Under the pieces are notes generated by a model. It saw only the letters and a list, made by a program, of their open reading frames with translations, was not told the DNA's origin and made no database searches. The position numbers were made by a program, and so were the translations under genes. 64,000 nt of DNA, from positions 211,492-275,491 of the forward strand of contig NZ_VUOK01000040.1 in assembly GCF_009806555.1 (NCBI RefSeq), in the 5' to 3' direction. Within the stretch, counting starts at the first letter, position 1. The number at the start of each line of letters is the position of its first letter. The stretch comes from Methylobacterium sp. 2A (lineage in GTDB: Bacteria; Pseudomonadota; Alphaproteobacteria; Rhizobiales; Beijerinckiaceae). Below, piece by piece: positions 1 to 7,677 of this stretch.

Positions 1-19
1 GTGCCCGGCGCGCCGGTGC

Positions 20-946
20 CTATGGTCGGCCCACCCAGTCGCTCACGCCCGCGATCGTCCGGAACTCCTCCAGCGCATGAACCCGGGCTTCCGGCAGCGC
101 GGACCTGGCCATGGTGGCGAGGGCATGTCCGGGGCCGAGTTCCAGAACCTGATCGGCTCCGTACTCGCGGCAGGCCTCCAGACAGGCCGCCCAGTCGATC
201 GCGGTTGAGATCTGCCTCGCCAGCTTGTCCATCCCGTCTTCGCTGCGGAACACGAATGTGCCGTCGAGCCCGCTCACAAGGCGCGGCGACCCGGGCGGCG
301 GACGCCGAACGGCCGTCTCGTTGAGTGCGGTGCGGAACGCCGCCGTGGCCTCGGCCAGCAAGGGCGTGTGCGACGGCGTGCGGACCGGAAGGAGTACGGC
401 CCGCTGTGCTCCGCGCGCGCGCGCCGCGCGACACAGCGCCTCCAGCGCGTCGCACGCGCCCCCGACCACGCCGCTATCCGGGGCGTTGCGGATGGCCAGA
501 TGGCACCCATGCTGCTCAGCCAGCGCTTCGAGCGCGACGAGCCCGAGGCCCCGGACGCCCGCGAGCCCGAACCCGGCGCCGGTCGCCGCATCCATGGCCT
601 CCGCCCGCCGCGCTGCGAGCGTCAGCACGTCGTTCGGCTCGAACCGTCCGGCGACGCCCCAGGCCGCGAGATCGCCGATGCTGTAACCCGCCACGATAAG
701 GCGGCCGGCTCCGGCGGCACCCAACGCCCGCCAGCCGGCCAGGGCTGCCACGCAGCACAGGATCTGACCGGTCCGGTTCTCGTGCAGGGCGCTGCCGCCC
801 GCGCGCACGACATCGCGCGGGTCGGCACCATCGAGGAGTGGCTTGGCGGCCGCGAAGATGGCCTGGGCCTCCGGGTGGTCGGCCGTCAGGTCGAACATGC
901 CCGGATGCTGGCCGCCCTGGCCGGACAGGAGCAGCGCCAGCGTCAT
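20..946 (-). CDS. mdcH: malonate decarboxylase epsilon subunit (malonyl-CoA:ACP transacylase)
   Basis: Probably loads malonate onto the decarboxylase carrier protein MdcC, starting the catalytic cycle by malonyl transfer from malonyl-CoA. The 308-residue product has the usual length of the malonyl/acyl transferase family. The N-terminal GQGGQ motif (residues 9-13), the nucleophile elbow GYSIG with Ser89, and a histidine near 193 in PSHTP fit the Ser-His transacylase fold. GYSIG replaces the more common GHSxG, which is seen in some family members. The start codon overlaps the mdcG stop by four bases, so the two genes are translationally coupled. It is the last gene of the operon seen here; its stop lies only 20 bases from the window edge, so further operon genes such as mdcB could follow outside the window. 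Confidence 0.9.
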   Translation of the reverse strand: MTLALLLSGQGGQHPGMFDLTADHPEAQAIFAAAKPLLDGADPRDVVRAGGSALHENRTGQILCCVAALAGWRALGAAGAGRLIVAGYSIGDLAAWGVAGRFEPNDVLTLAARRAEAMDAATGAGFGLAGVRGLGLVALEALAEQHGCHLAIRNAPDSGVVGGACDALEALCRAARARGAQRAVLLPVRTPSHTPLLAEATAAFRTALNETAVRRPPPGSPRLVSGLDGTFVFRSEDGMDKLARQISTAIDWAACLEACREYGADQVLELGPGHALATMARSALPEARVHALEEFRTIAGVSDWVGRP

Positions 947-1602
947 GGGTTCACCGGTTCACGCAAGCCGGCGACGGGCCTGAGCGTGACGCCGTCGAGG
1001 CCCTTGGCCAGGACCGACCCGCCCTCCGCCGCGTCGCGCAGTTCGCGCCAGTGGAGGCCAGAGCCGTTCGGAAGCAGGATCTCCCCGTCGATGCGCATCG
1101 GAGCCTTTCCCGCGATGGCGTCGAGGCCGTCGAGCAGACCGACCGGAACCGGCTCAGGACAGGGCCAGAGCAGATCGAGATCCGAGGCCGCGCTGAGATA
1201 GGTGAGGCCGGTCACGGCCTGCCAGAGCAGGCTGCCGAAGGGGCGCGGCACGACGCCGTGGTCGCGTCCGAGCGCGAGGAGCGCCGCGAGCGTCGGGCGC
1301 CAAGCCACCGGGGCGTGATCGCCGGCCTCAGAGAGATTGGGGGCCGTGATCGGCGTCAGTGCGGCGGCCGGAAGAGCGAGACCGATCCGCCGCTTGCCGT
1401 CCGCGGGCGGCATCGGCAATCCGAGCGGGATGAGTGCGCTGCTTTCCCCCGGCACGCGCCGCCGCACGATCAGCGGGCGGCCCGCTTCGGCCCATTCTCC
1501 GAGATGCCGCAGGCCCGCGAGATCCGGCCGGGTCTCCAGCCATGCCGCCCAGGCTGCCGGATCGACCCTGACGAGATCGTGCCGCCCAGGAGTCTCAGCC
1601 AA
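943..1602 (-). CDS. mdcG: malonate decarboxylase holo-ACP synthase (phosphoribosyl-dephospho-CoA transferase)
   Basis: In this family MdcG attaches the 2'-(5''-triphosphoribosyl)-3'-dephospho-CoA prosthetic group to the serine of MdcC. The open frame extends far upstream, but everything before about 1602 overlaps mdcE and looks like a shadow. I chose the TTG at 1602, giving 219 residues and a start 8 bases after the mdcE stop, with the first family-like sequence (HDLVRVD) close behind. A nucleotidyltransferase-like DLDLLW motif lies near residue 135. It overlaps mdcH by four bases. The product needs the precursor made by MdcB, which is not visible in this window. The exact start is uncertain because no ATG or GTG is available near the mdcE end. 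Confidence 0.85.
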   Translation of the reverse strand: MAETPGRHDLVRVDPAAWAAWLETRPDLAGLRHLGEWAEAGRPLIVRRRVPGESSALIPLGLPMPPADGKRRIGLALPAAALTPITAPNLSEAGDHAPVAWRPTLAALLALGRDHGVVPRPFGSLLWQAVTGLTYLSAASDLDLLWPCPEPVPVGLLDGLDAIAGKAPMRIDGEILLPNGSGLHWRELRDAAEGGSVLAKGLDGVTLRPVAGLREPVNP

Positions 1603-1610
1603 GGCCGGCC

Positions 1611-2327
1611 TCAGCTGCGCCGGGCCTGATCGATGACGGCCCCGGCGACATCGCGTGCGACCGGGCGGCCACCGCGCTCGGCACCGAGGCGGTCCCGGGC
1701 GTCGCCCGGTTCCATCCCGGCGATCAGGTCGCGGATCTGAGCATCCAATGGTTTGCCCGGGTCGAGCACGACGTGAACCGCGCCGGTCGCCACCATGTTG
1801 TCGAGGCCCGGGGCGAAGACCGGCGTCGATTTCGCCATCTCCTCGAGCTTGTCGAGGGGCAGCTTGGTCACCCGGGCGACCGAGGGCAGGTCCATCACGC
1901 TCGGATTGGCCCCGGGCAGAGCCGCCAGGATTCGGGTCGCCAGCGCCGTCGCGATGAAGGCGCCCGCGGCCGAGTGGCCGTAGATCAGCCCGATCGTCGG
2001 GTGGCCGGACCGATCCGCCAGCAGCAACGCCTTGGCGAGATGGGCCAGGCACTCGTTCAGCCCCAGCAACTCGTCCCGCCGGCTCATGCGCTGGCTGTCG
2101 GAATCGACCGCCACCAGGATCGGCCCCCGATCGCCCGCCCGGATGGCGTCGAGCACGGACCGCGACAGGTGAAGCGCCCCGTCGACCCCGAGCGGCGTAT
2201 CGCCGTCGATGCCGACGACGGCGATCCGGCCTTCCGCGAACGGCCCGCTCCCGCTCACCAGCCCATCCCTGACCGTAACGTCATGGCCGTCCGGAAAGAG
2301 CGAGGCGAGGATGTCAGCGAGCGTCAT
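1611..2327 (-). CDS. mdcE: malonate decarboxylase gamma subunit
   Basis: Gamma subunit of the carboxylyltransferase-type decarboxylase; with MdcD it decarboxylates malonyl-S-ACP to acetyl-S-ACP and CO2. The 238-residue product has the crotonase-like core expected of biotin-independent malonate decarboxylases, with a YGHSAAGAF segment near the middle and the PSVMDLPSVARVT segment typical of MdcE. I placed the start at the ATG at 2327 (MTLADILASLFPDG) rather than at an upstream in-frame ATG at 2438, because the upstream stretch is arginine-rich shadow sequence over mdcD. The chosen start overlaps the 3' end of mdcD by 14 bases, normal for this operon. The region from about residue 190 to the end is variable in the family. 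Confidence 0.9.
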   Translation of the reverse strand: MTLADILASLFPDGHDVTVRDGLVSGSGPFAEGRIAVVGIDGDTPLGVDGALHLSRSVLDAIRAGDRGPILVAVDSDSQRMSRRDELLGLNECLAHLAKALLLADRSGHPTIGLIYGHSAAGAFIATALATRILAALPGANPSVMDLPSVARVTKLPLDKLEEMAKSTPVFAPGLDNMVATGAVHVVLDPGKPLDAQIRDLIAGMEPGDARDRLGAERGGRPVARDVAGAVIDQARRS

Positions 2328-3243
2328 GGTCCGCCTCCCGCACCCGGGCCACGGTCGCGTCGAACGCGTCCGTATCCATCGCCGGCACCGCTTCCGGGTC
2401 GTTGACGCCGAGCCGCCGCCAGAGATCCGTCGCGTCACGGCAATCGCCGAAGCGCGCGATCCGGTCCTCGAGCCGCGCCTGCTCGGCCGCCAGGGTTTCG
2501 AGATCGAAGGCCGGAGCCCGGCCGATCAGATCGAGGGCAGCCCGCCGGAAGGCCGAGACCGTATCGGCGCAGAAGGCGTCGGCCCCGCCGGTCAGACGGC
2601 GGTGCTTGCCGCCCATCGTCCGCCACACCAGTGCCCGGTCGCGGGAATCGAATTCCTCCGCACCCTTGTTGGTCTCGATCACCTCCGGTCCGGAGACCGA
2701 GATGCGGCCGCCCTCGGAGACGGCGAGCCGCGAGCAGGTGCCGGCGATCAGACCGCCGCCACCGTAGCAGCCGGCCCGGCCGCCGATCAGCCCGATCACG
2801 GGGATGCCGGCCGCGCGGACCTCCACGATCGCCCGCATGGTCTCGGCGATGGCCGTCTCGCCGGCATTGGCCTCCTGCAGGCGGACGCCGCCGGTGTCGA
2901 ACAGGATCAGCACCGCCCTGGGCTTCAGCTCCAAAGCGGCGCGCAGCAGACCGACCAGCTTGGCGCCGTGAATCTCGCCGAAGGCGCCGCCCATGAAGCG
3001 GCCCTCCTGGGCGGCGATCAGCACCGGAGCGCCGTCGAGGGCCGCGCGGCCGACCACGATGCCGTCGTCGAAGGCGCGCGGCAGGTCGAAGAGTGGCAGG
3101 TGCGGGCTCATCCGCCGCTCGGTCGGCGGCAGGAATTCCTGAACCGTGCCCGGGTCGGCGAGCGCCACCACGCGCTGGCGGGCGGTCGCCTCGTACCAGC
3201 TGAGGGCGTCCGGATCGATACTCGCGGCGCGGTCGCCAGCCAT
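2314..3243 (-). CDS. mdcD: malonate decarboxylase beta subunit
   Basis: Beta subunit of malonate decarboxylase, forming the decarboxylating heterodimer with MdcE. The 309-residue protein shows the acyl-CoA carboxyltransferase fold: an FGEIHGAKL segment around residue 95, GGVRLQEANAGE around 125, and a glycine-rich IGGRAGCYGGGG segment around 155 that would form an oxyanion site. The start at 3243 follows the mdcC stop by two bases, so C and D are coupled. A much longer upstream frame runs through mdcC and into mdcA, but it is a shadow. The product resembles a biotin-independent enzyme because no biotin carrier or sodium-pump subunit gene lies nearby. Confidence 0.92.
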   Translation of the reverse strand: MAGDRAASIDPDALSWYEATARQRVVALADPGTVQEFLPPTERRMSPHLPLFDLPRAFDDGIVVGRAALDGAPVLIAAQEGRFMGGAFGEIHGAKLVGLLRAALELKPRAVLILFDTGGVRLQEANAGETAIAETMRAIVEVRAAGIPVIGLIGGRAGCYGGGGLIAGTCSRLAVSEGGRISVSGPEVIETNKGAEEFDSRDRALVWRTMGGKHRRLTGGADAFCADTVSAFRRAALDLIGRAPAFDLETLAAEQARLEDRIARFGDCRDATDLWRRLGVNDPEAVPAMDTDAFDATVARVREADHDAR

Positions 3244-3245
3244 GA

Positions 3246-3554
3246 TCAGGCCTCCATCAGCCGGGCGCCCTGGAGCAGGCGCAGCGACACGGTATCGGGG
3301 CGGGCGCCGCCGTCGTTGATGCTGATCCGGATGCCGCCGGGCTGCGCCCGGGCGACGAAATCCGCGACCACCGCCTCCCAGACGTCGCCGTAGCCGGCAA
3401 TCGGCGTCTCGACGGCGACCTCGCAGGTGTCCGGCGGCAGGACCCGCTCGAGGAGGACTTCCAGGTTGCCGGAGGCGACAACGCCGGTGAGCGCATTCGG
3501 CACGGAGCCGGACAGCGGCTTCTTCGTGGTGTGGCGGAAGGTCAGGGATTCCAT
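3246..3554 (-). CDS. mdcC: malonate decarboxylase acyl carrier protein (delta subunit)
   Basis: Small 102-residue carrier protein that holds the acetyl or malonyl group on a covalently bound dephospho-CoA derivative. The segment GVVASGNLEVLLE matches the MdcC/CitD attachment region, making Ser28 the probable attachment residue. The start is the ATG at 3554 (MESLTFRH); an upstream ATG at 3623 would run through the mdcA end and a hairpin and is rejected. The gene lies between mdcA (62-base gap with a GC hairpin) and mdcD (2-base gap). In this enzyme class the carrier is modified by MdcB and MdcG and then acetylated before turnover. Confidence 0.92.
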   Translation of the reverse strand: MESLTFRHTTKKPLSGSVPNALTGVVASGNLEVLLERVLPPDTCEVAVETPIAGYGDVWEAVVADFVARAQPGGIRISINDGGARPDTVSLRLLQGARLMEA

Positions 3555-3580
3555 CCGACTGTTCCTTGAAAGGCGCCTCT

Positions 3581-3597
3581 CCTCCCCCGCGGGGAGG
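3581..3597. repeat. intra-operon GC hairpin between mdcA and mdcC
   Basis: A perfect inverted repeat of 7 bases (CCTCCCC / GGGGAGG) with a 3-base loop sits in the short gap between mdcA and mdcC. There is no T-run on the minus strand, so a full terminator is unlikely. The C-rich/G-rich style resembles cores of the intergenic repeats at 39.9, 47.3 and 56.9 kb. It could adjust the ratio of MdcA to the following subunits, or be a remnant of a repeat insertion. Confidence 0.5.
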
Positions 3598-3616
3598 GGA
3601 ACTCTTGCGATCGGAT

Positions 3617-5263
3617 TTACCAATTCCGGAACTTCGCCGGCGGCTCGTAGAGGCCGCCCGACCAGTGCACCAGATCCTTGATCGACTTTGCGGCCAGTAA
3701 CGCCCGGTCGGCGTCCAGCGGCTCGATGCCGAGATCTTCCGGCCGGCGGATGATGCCCCGGCCGCGCAGCTCTTCGACCTTCGCCCGGTCACGGCCGCGG
3801 CCGACCTCGGTATAGCCGGCCACCCCCCGGATCGCCTGCTCGCGCTCGTCGGCATCCCGACAGAGCAGGAGGTTGGCGATACCTTCCTCGGTGACGATGT
3901 GGGTGACGTCGTCGGCGTAGATCATGACCGGCGCCAGTTCGAGGCCGATCTTTTTGGCGAGTTCCAGCGCGTCGAGCTTCTCGACGAAGGTCGGCACCAG
4001 CTTGTCGCCAAAAGTCTCGACCAGCTGCACGACCAGCTTGCGCCCGCGCATGAGCGCCGGGTCGCCGACGATCAGCCCCTCGCGGCCCGCCTTCATCCAG
4101 GCATCGGACGGGTGCCGGCGTCCGTGGGGATCGGAGCCCATGTTGGGCGCGCCGCCGAAGCCGGCGACCCGCGACTGCGTCACCGTCGAGGAATGGCCCA
4201 TCAGGTCGATCTGGAGCGTCGCGCCGATGAACATGTCGCAGGCGTAGAGGCCGGCCGTCTGGCAGAAGGCGCGGTTCGAGCGCAGGCTTCCATCGGGGCC
4301 GGTGAAGAAGATGTCGGGCCGCTCGCGGATGTAGCGATCCATGCCGACCTCGGAGCCGAAGCAGTGGACCTGCTTCACCCAGCCGGACTCGATCGCCGGA
4401 ATCAGCGTCGGATGCGGATTGAGCGCCCAATGGGTGGCGATCTTGCCCTTCAGCCCGAGCTTTTCCCCATAGGTCGGCAGCAGCAGCTCGATTGCCGCCG
4501 TGCCGAACCCGATCCCGTGGTTGAGGCGGCGGATGCCGTATTCCGCATAAATCCCCTTGATCGCCATCATGGCGATCAGGATCTGGGTCTCGGTCATGGC
4601 CGCCGGATCGCGGGTGAACAGCGGCTCGACGTAGAACGGCCTGTCGGCCTCGACCACGAAATCCACGCGGTCGCCGGGGATGTCGACCCGGGGCACCCGG
4701 TCAACGATCTGGTTGACCTGCGCGACCACGACGCCGTTCTTGAAGGCGGTCGCCTCCACGACGGTCGGCGTGTCCTCGGTGTTGGGGCCCGTGTAGAGAT
4801 TGCCGTCCCGATCGGCCGAGACGCCGGCGATCAGCGCCACGTTGGGCGTCAGGTCGATGAAGTAGCGGGCGAAGAGTTCGAGGTAGGTATGCACCGCGCC
4901 GAGTTCGATCTGGCCGCCATACAGCATCTTCGCGATGCGGGCGCCCTGCGGGCCGGAATAGGAATAATCGAGCCGCCTGGCGATGCCGGTCTCGAACACG
5001 TCCAGGTGCTCCGGCAGCACGATGCCGGACTGGACCATATGGAGATTGTGGACCTTGCCGGGATCGCAGGCGCTGAGGCCGCGGGCGAGGCAATCGGCCT
5101 GTTTCTGGTTGTCGCCTTCGAGACAGACGCGATCCCCGGGCCGCAGGATCGCTTCGAGCAGGTCGACCACGGCGCTGGCCGGCACGATTTTGCCTTCGGC
5201 ATGGGCGCGCCCCGCCTCGATGCGAACATCGCGGGCCTGCCTCTCGCCACGCCACTCGGTCAT
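3617..5263 (-). CDS. mdcA: malonate decarboxylase alpha subunit (acetyl-S-ACP:malonate ACP transferase)
   Basis: Alpha subunit that swaps acetate for malonate on the carrier protein, a CoA-transferase-like step releasing acetate. The 548-residue length is typical. Near residue 50 it has the GDNQKQADCL segment characteristic of MdcA, and the ASGV-like and glycine-rich segments expected of the CoA-transferase fold are spread through the protein. It is the first gene of the minus-strand operon mdcACDEGH. Its start at 5263 (MTEWRGER) faces madL across a 227-base divergent region. A leaderless cytoplasmic enzyme is implied by the absence of a signal peptide. Confidence 0.93.
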   Translation of the reverse strand: MTEWRGERQARDVRIEAGRAHAEGKIVPASAVVDLLEAILRPGDRVCLEGDNQKQADCLARGLSACDPGKVHNLHMVQSGIVLPEHLDVFETGIARRLDYSYSGPQGARIAKMLYGGQIELGAVHTYLELFARYFIDLTPNVALIAGVSADRDGNLYTGPNTEDTPTVVEATAFKNGVVVAQVNQIVDRVPRVDIPGDRVDFVVEADRPFYVEPLFTRDPAAMTETQILIAMMAIKGIYAEYGIRRLNHGIGFGTAAIELLLPTYGEKLGLKGKIATHWALNPHPTLIPAIESGWVKQVHCFGSEVGMDRYIRERPDIFFTGPDGSLRSNRAFCQTAGLYACDMFIGATLQIDLMGHSSTVTQSRVAGFGGAPNMGSDPHGRRHPSDAWMKAGREGLIVGDPALMRGRKLVVQLVETFGDKLVPTFVEKLDALELAKKIGLELAPVMIYADDVTHIVTEEGIANLLLCRDADEREQAIRGVAGYTEVGRGRDRAKVEELRGRGIIRRPEDLGIEPLDADRALLAAKSIKDLVHWSGGLYEPPAKFRNW

Positions 5264-5490
5264 TCGCGCGCTCCTCGTGGGTATGCCGGATTGTAGATAG
5301 CGCGTGAAGTGGTATTTTCAAACCGACTGTTATCACGGTTTCGTATACGGGATTGTCAATCTGTCAACATCCTGCATACTCGTCGAAACGGCCCATGCGC
5401 CGCATCGGGAAGGAGACGCTCCATGTCGAGCGGGTCGAGACAGGCGCCGTCATGCGCCCGATTTCCGGCCGTGACAGGGGGACAACGTTC
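5264..5490. promoter_or_regulatory. divergent control region between mdcA and madL
   Basis: This AT-richer 227-base region must carry promoters for both the mdc operon and the madLM genes. It includes TTGTAGATAG, TTGTCAAT and CTGTCAAC segments within about 70 bases. Several TTGTNNA-like half sites suggest more than one binding position for the GntR regulator encoded downstream of madM. A purine-rich AGGGGGA about nine bases before the madL ATG is a good ribosome binding site. Confidence 0.55.
5340..5351. promoter_or_regulatory. candidate GntR/FCD operator in the mdcA-madL region
   Basis: The core CGTATACG is a perfect palindrome. TTCGTATACGGG fits the loose (T)NGTNNACN(A) pattern of FadR/VanR-type FCD regulators. 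It is centred between the two divergent genes, where a malonate-responsive repressor would act. The assignment is by pattern only. Confidence 0.4.
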
Positions 5491-5949
5491 ATGATTGTCC
5501 TCGGTGTCGCGCTCCTGGCCGCCTGTACGCTGATCGGCGTGTATCTCGGCGACCTCCTCGGCCTCCTCCTCGGCGTGAAGGCCAATGTCGGCGGCGTCGG
5601 CATCGCGATGATCCTGCTCATCGCGGCACGTCTCTGGCTCTCCCGGCGCGGCCGCCTGACCAAGGGCGTCCAGTTCGGCGTCGAGTTCTGGGCCGGCATG
5701 TACATTCCGATCGTGGTCGCCATGGCGGCCCAGCAGAACGTGGTCGCCGCCATGAGCGGCGGGCCGATCGTGCTGATCGCCGCGACGGGCTCGTTGGTCC
5801 TGTGCTTCGGCGCCGTGGCCCTGCTGAGCCGGATCGGCCGCCGCGATCCCGGCAGCGCTACCGTCGAGCATGGCGGCTCCGTGATCGAGGGGGATGCGGA
5901 ACCGGCGGCAATCGGTCGGCCCGCTGTCTCTCAGGCCGGACGGGAGTAA
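5491..5949 (+). CDS. madL: malonate transporter subunit MadL
   Basis: Small hydrophobic subunit of the two-component malonate:cation symporter MadLM/MdcLM. The 152-residue product begins MIVLGVALLAACTLIGVYLG and has about four predicted membrane segments within residues 1-125, followed by a hydrophilic tail of about 27 residues that is longer than needed. I chose the ATG at 5491 because it has a strong AGGGGGA ribosome site and because the family begins with this hydrophobic segment; upstream in-frame starts would add a basic shadow peptide. madM starts five bases after its stop. It faces the mdc operon and probably supplies it with malonate. Confidence 0.88.
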   Translation: MIVLGVALLAACTLIGVYLGDLLGLLLGVKANVGGVGIAMILLIAARLWLSRRGRLTKGVQFGVEFWAGMYIPIVVAMAAQQNVVAAMSGGPIVLIAATGSLVLCFGAVALLSRIGRRDPGSATVEHGGSVIEGDAEPAAIGRPAVSQAGRE

Positions 5950-5954
5950 GCGCC

Positions 5955-6731
5955 ATGGACCACACGATCTGGCACGGCGTCGAGCACGTCTTCGTCGAGC
6001 AGAGCCTCGTGGCCGCCTTCGCGGTGGTCGGCGCGCTGATCCTCGTCTCGAACTACGCCGCCAAGCACCTGACCAACGGGCGGGTCCACGGGTCCGCCAT
6101 CGCCATCGTGCTGGGCCTCGTGCTGGCCTATGTCGGCGGGCTCTATACCGGCGGGAAGAAGGGGCTCGCCGACATCCCGGCGCTGGCCGGCATCGGCCTG
6201 ATGGGCGGGGCGATGCTGCGCGATTTCGCCATCGTGGCGACGGCCTTCGAGGTGGACGTCATCGAGGCCCGGCGGGCGGGCCTTCTGGGCGTGCTCGCCC
6301 TGGCCCTCGGGACGATCCTGCCCTTCATCGTCGGCACGCTCACGGCCGTGGCCTTCGGATACCACGATGCGGTCTCGATCACGACGATCGGCGCCGGCGC
6401 GATCACCTACATCGTCGGCCCCGTGACCGGGGCGGCGATCGGCGCGGATTCGACCGTCATGGCCCTCTCGATCGCGACCGGCGTGACCAAGGCCGTGATG
6501 GTGATGGTCGGCACGCCCCTGGTGGCGCGGCTGATCGGGCTCGACAATCCGCGCTCGGCGATGGCGTATGGCGGGCTCATGGGAACCGTCAGCGGTGTCG
6601 CCGGCGGACTCGCCGCGACCGATCCCAAGCTGGTCCCGTATGGCGCGCTCACGGCGACGTTTCATACCGGCATCGGATGTTTGGTCGGGCCGTCGATCCT
6701 GTTCCTGGCCGTGCGGGCGCTGGTCGGCTGA
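5955..6731 (+). CDS. madM: malonate transporter subunit MadM
   Basis: Large integral membrane subunit of the malonate transporter. The 258-residue protein has about eight hydrophobic segments and glycine-rich stretches such as GIGLMGGAML and TIGAGAITYIVGPVTGAAIGAD typical of MadM. The start is the ATG at 5955 (MDHTIWHGVE), preceded by GGGAGTAAG from the end of madL. The long upstream in-frame extension overlaps madL and is rejected. madL and madM are certainly co-transcribed and lie on the opposite strand to the decarboxylase genes. Confidence 0.9.
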   Translation: MDHTIWHGVEHVFVEQSLVAAFAVVGALILVSNYAAKHLTNGRVHGSAIAIVLGLVLAYVGGLYTGGKKGLADIPALAGIGLMGGAMLRDFAIVATAFEVDVIEARRAGLLGVLALALGTILPFIVGTLTAVAFGYHDAVSITTIGAGAITYIVGPVTGAAIGADSTVMALSIATGVTKAVMVMVGTPLVARLIGLDNPRSAMAYGGLMGTVSGVAGGLAATDPKLVPYGALTATFHTGIGCLVGPSILFLAVRALVG

Positions 6732-6843
6732 CCGATGTTCCGGGTGCGTTGAGCCCCACGATCCGGTGGATGAGGAGGGAGGACTGCTTCGTTTGCCCCA
6801 TGGACTTGAAGCCGCGGCCCGCGGATTGGTCTAGGATCGGCGG

Positions 6844-7512
6844 ATGCACGGCGACTTTCAGAAGATCGACACCGGATTGCTGTCGGACCGGATCCGCGAT
6901 GCCCTCACCGACGCCATCGCGTCGGGCTCGATCGCGGCCGGCACGGCCCTCGACGAGCAGAACCTCGCGCAGCGCTACGGCGCCTCGCGCACACCGGTGC
7001 GGGAGGCCCTTCGGCAGCTCGCGGCCTCGGGGCTCGTGGAGATCCGGCCCCGCCGGGGCGTCGTCGTCGCGCGGCTGACGCCGCAGCGCATCGCCGACAT
7101 GTTCGAGACGACTGCCGAGATCGAGGCGATGTGCGCGCGCCTCGCCACCTATCGGATGACGCCCCTCGAACGGGGCCAGCTGATGGAGCTGCACGCGGAG
7201 TCCGCGATCGCGGTCCGGGACGGCGACCTCGACGCCTATGATCGCTTCAACCGCGCCTTCCACGAGGCGCTCTACACGGCGACCCATAACGGCTTCATGG
7301 CCGATCAGGCGCTGGCAATCCGCGAGCGGCTGGCCGCGTTCCGCCGGACGCAGCTGCGCCATGCCGACCGGATCCGCCGCTCTCACGACGAGCACGGCGA
7401 GATCCTGACGGCGATCGCCGAGGGCGACGGCGAGACGGCCGCCCGGCGGATGCGGGCGCACATGCTGCGGGCCGCGGTGGCGCTGGGGCGGTACATCGCG
7501 GAACACGGCTGA
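6844..7512 (+). CDS. GntR-family (FCD subfamily) transcriptional regulator, probable malonate regulator
   Basis: The 222-residue protein has an N-terminal winged helix (about 8-75; RYGASRTPVREALRQL is the recognition region) and a C-terminal all-helical FCD ligand domain (about 85-215). Probable metal/ligand residues include the Asp and His of YDRFNRAFH and later His residues in SHDEHGEIL and RMRAHM. It lies 112 bases after madM on the same strand, so it probably controls the mdc/mad locus in response to malonate or a derivative. Many malonate loci use a LysR-type MdcR instead; here an FCD regulator takes that place. The target is inferred from position. Confidence 0.85.
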   Translation: MHGDFQKIDTGLLSDRIRDALTDAIASGSIAAGTALDEQNLAQRYGASRTPVREALRQLAASGLVEIRPRRGVVVARLTPQRIADMFETTAEIEAMCARLATYRMTPLERGQLMELHAESAIAVRDGDLDAYDRFNRAFHEALYTATHNGFMADQALAIRERLAAFRRTQLRHADRIRRSHDEHGEILTAIAEGDGETAARRMRAHMLRAAVALGRYIAEHG

Positions 7513-7513
7513 A

Positions 7514-7642
7514 GGCGAGGCATCGGCGGCCCTGCGAGGCTTGCTGCACGTGCCAGCACGTCCGGTCCAGGGGCCGCACCGTTCGAGCCGCCGAGATTTC
7601 GACGTCCGCAGCCGAGCGTTCGTCGCAGACGGATCGATCGCC
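7514..7642 (-). ncRNA. ssrS: candidate 6S RNA downstream of zapA
   Basis: In many proteobacteria the 6S RNA gene lies just downstream of zapA on the same strand, and this non-coding gap holds that position. The minus strand can fold into a long rod: GGCGA near 7642 pairs with TCGCC near 7514, and CGGCGGC pairs with GCCGCCG, enclosing a central region with a CGTGC-TGG-CACG hairpin. The 3' part (GCCGCCGATGCCTCGCC) resembles the GCGGCGGCATCTCGG end of enterobacterial 6S RNA. The implied 129 bases are shorter than usual, so the ends are uncertain. Only a covariance-model scan would settle it. Confidence 0.35.
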
Positions 7643-7677
7643 GAAGCGGTGGGCCGGCAATTCTCGACGGCGCTCCG

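Noticed and set aside
1..324. Plus-strand open frame at the left edge
   Set aside because: It is Arg/Pro-rich shadow sequence over mdcH, with no family features.
943..2052. Long mdcG frame starting at 2052
   Set aside because: Residues before about 1602 overlap mdcE and are Arg/Gly-rich; the true gene is shorter.
2402..5296. Long plus-strand frames opposite mdcA-mdcE
   Set aside because: Antisense shadows typical of GC-rich coding DNA; low-complexity His/Arg/Asp-rich products.
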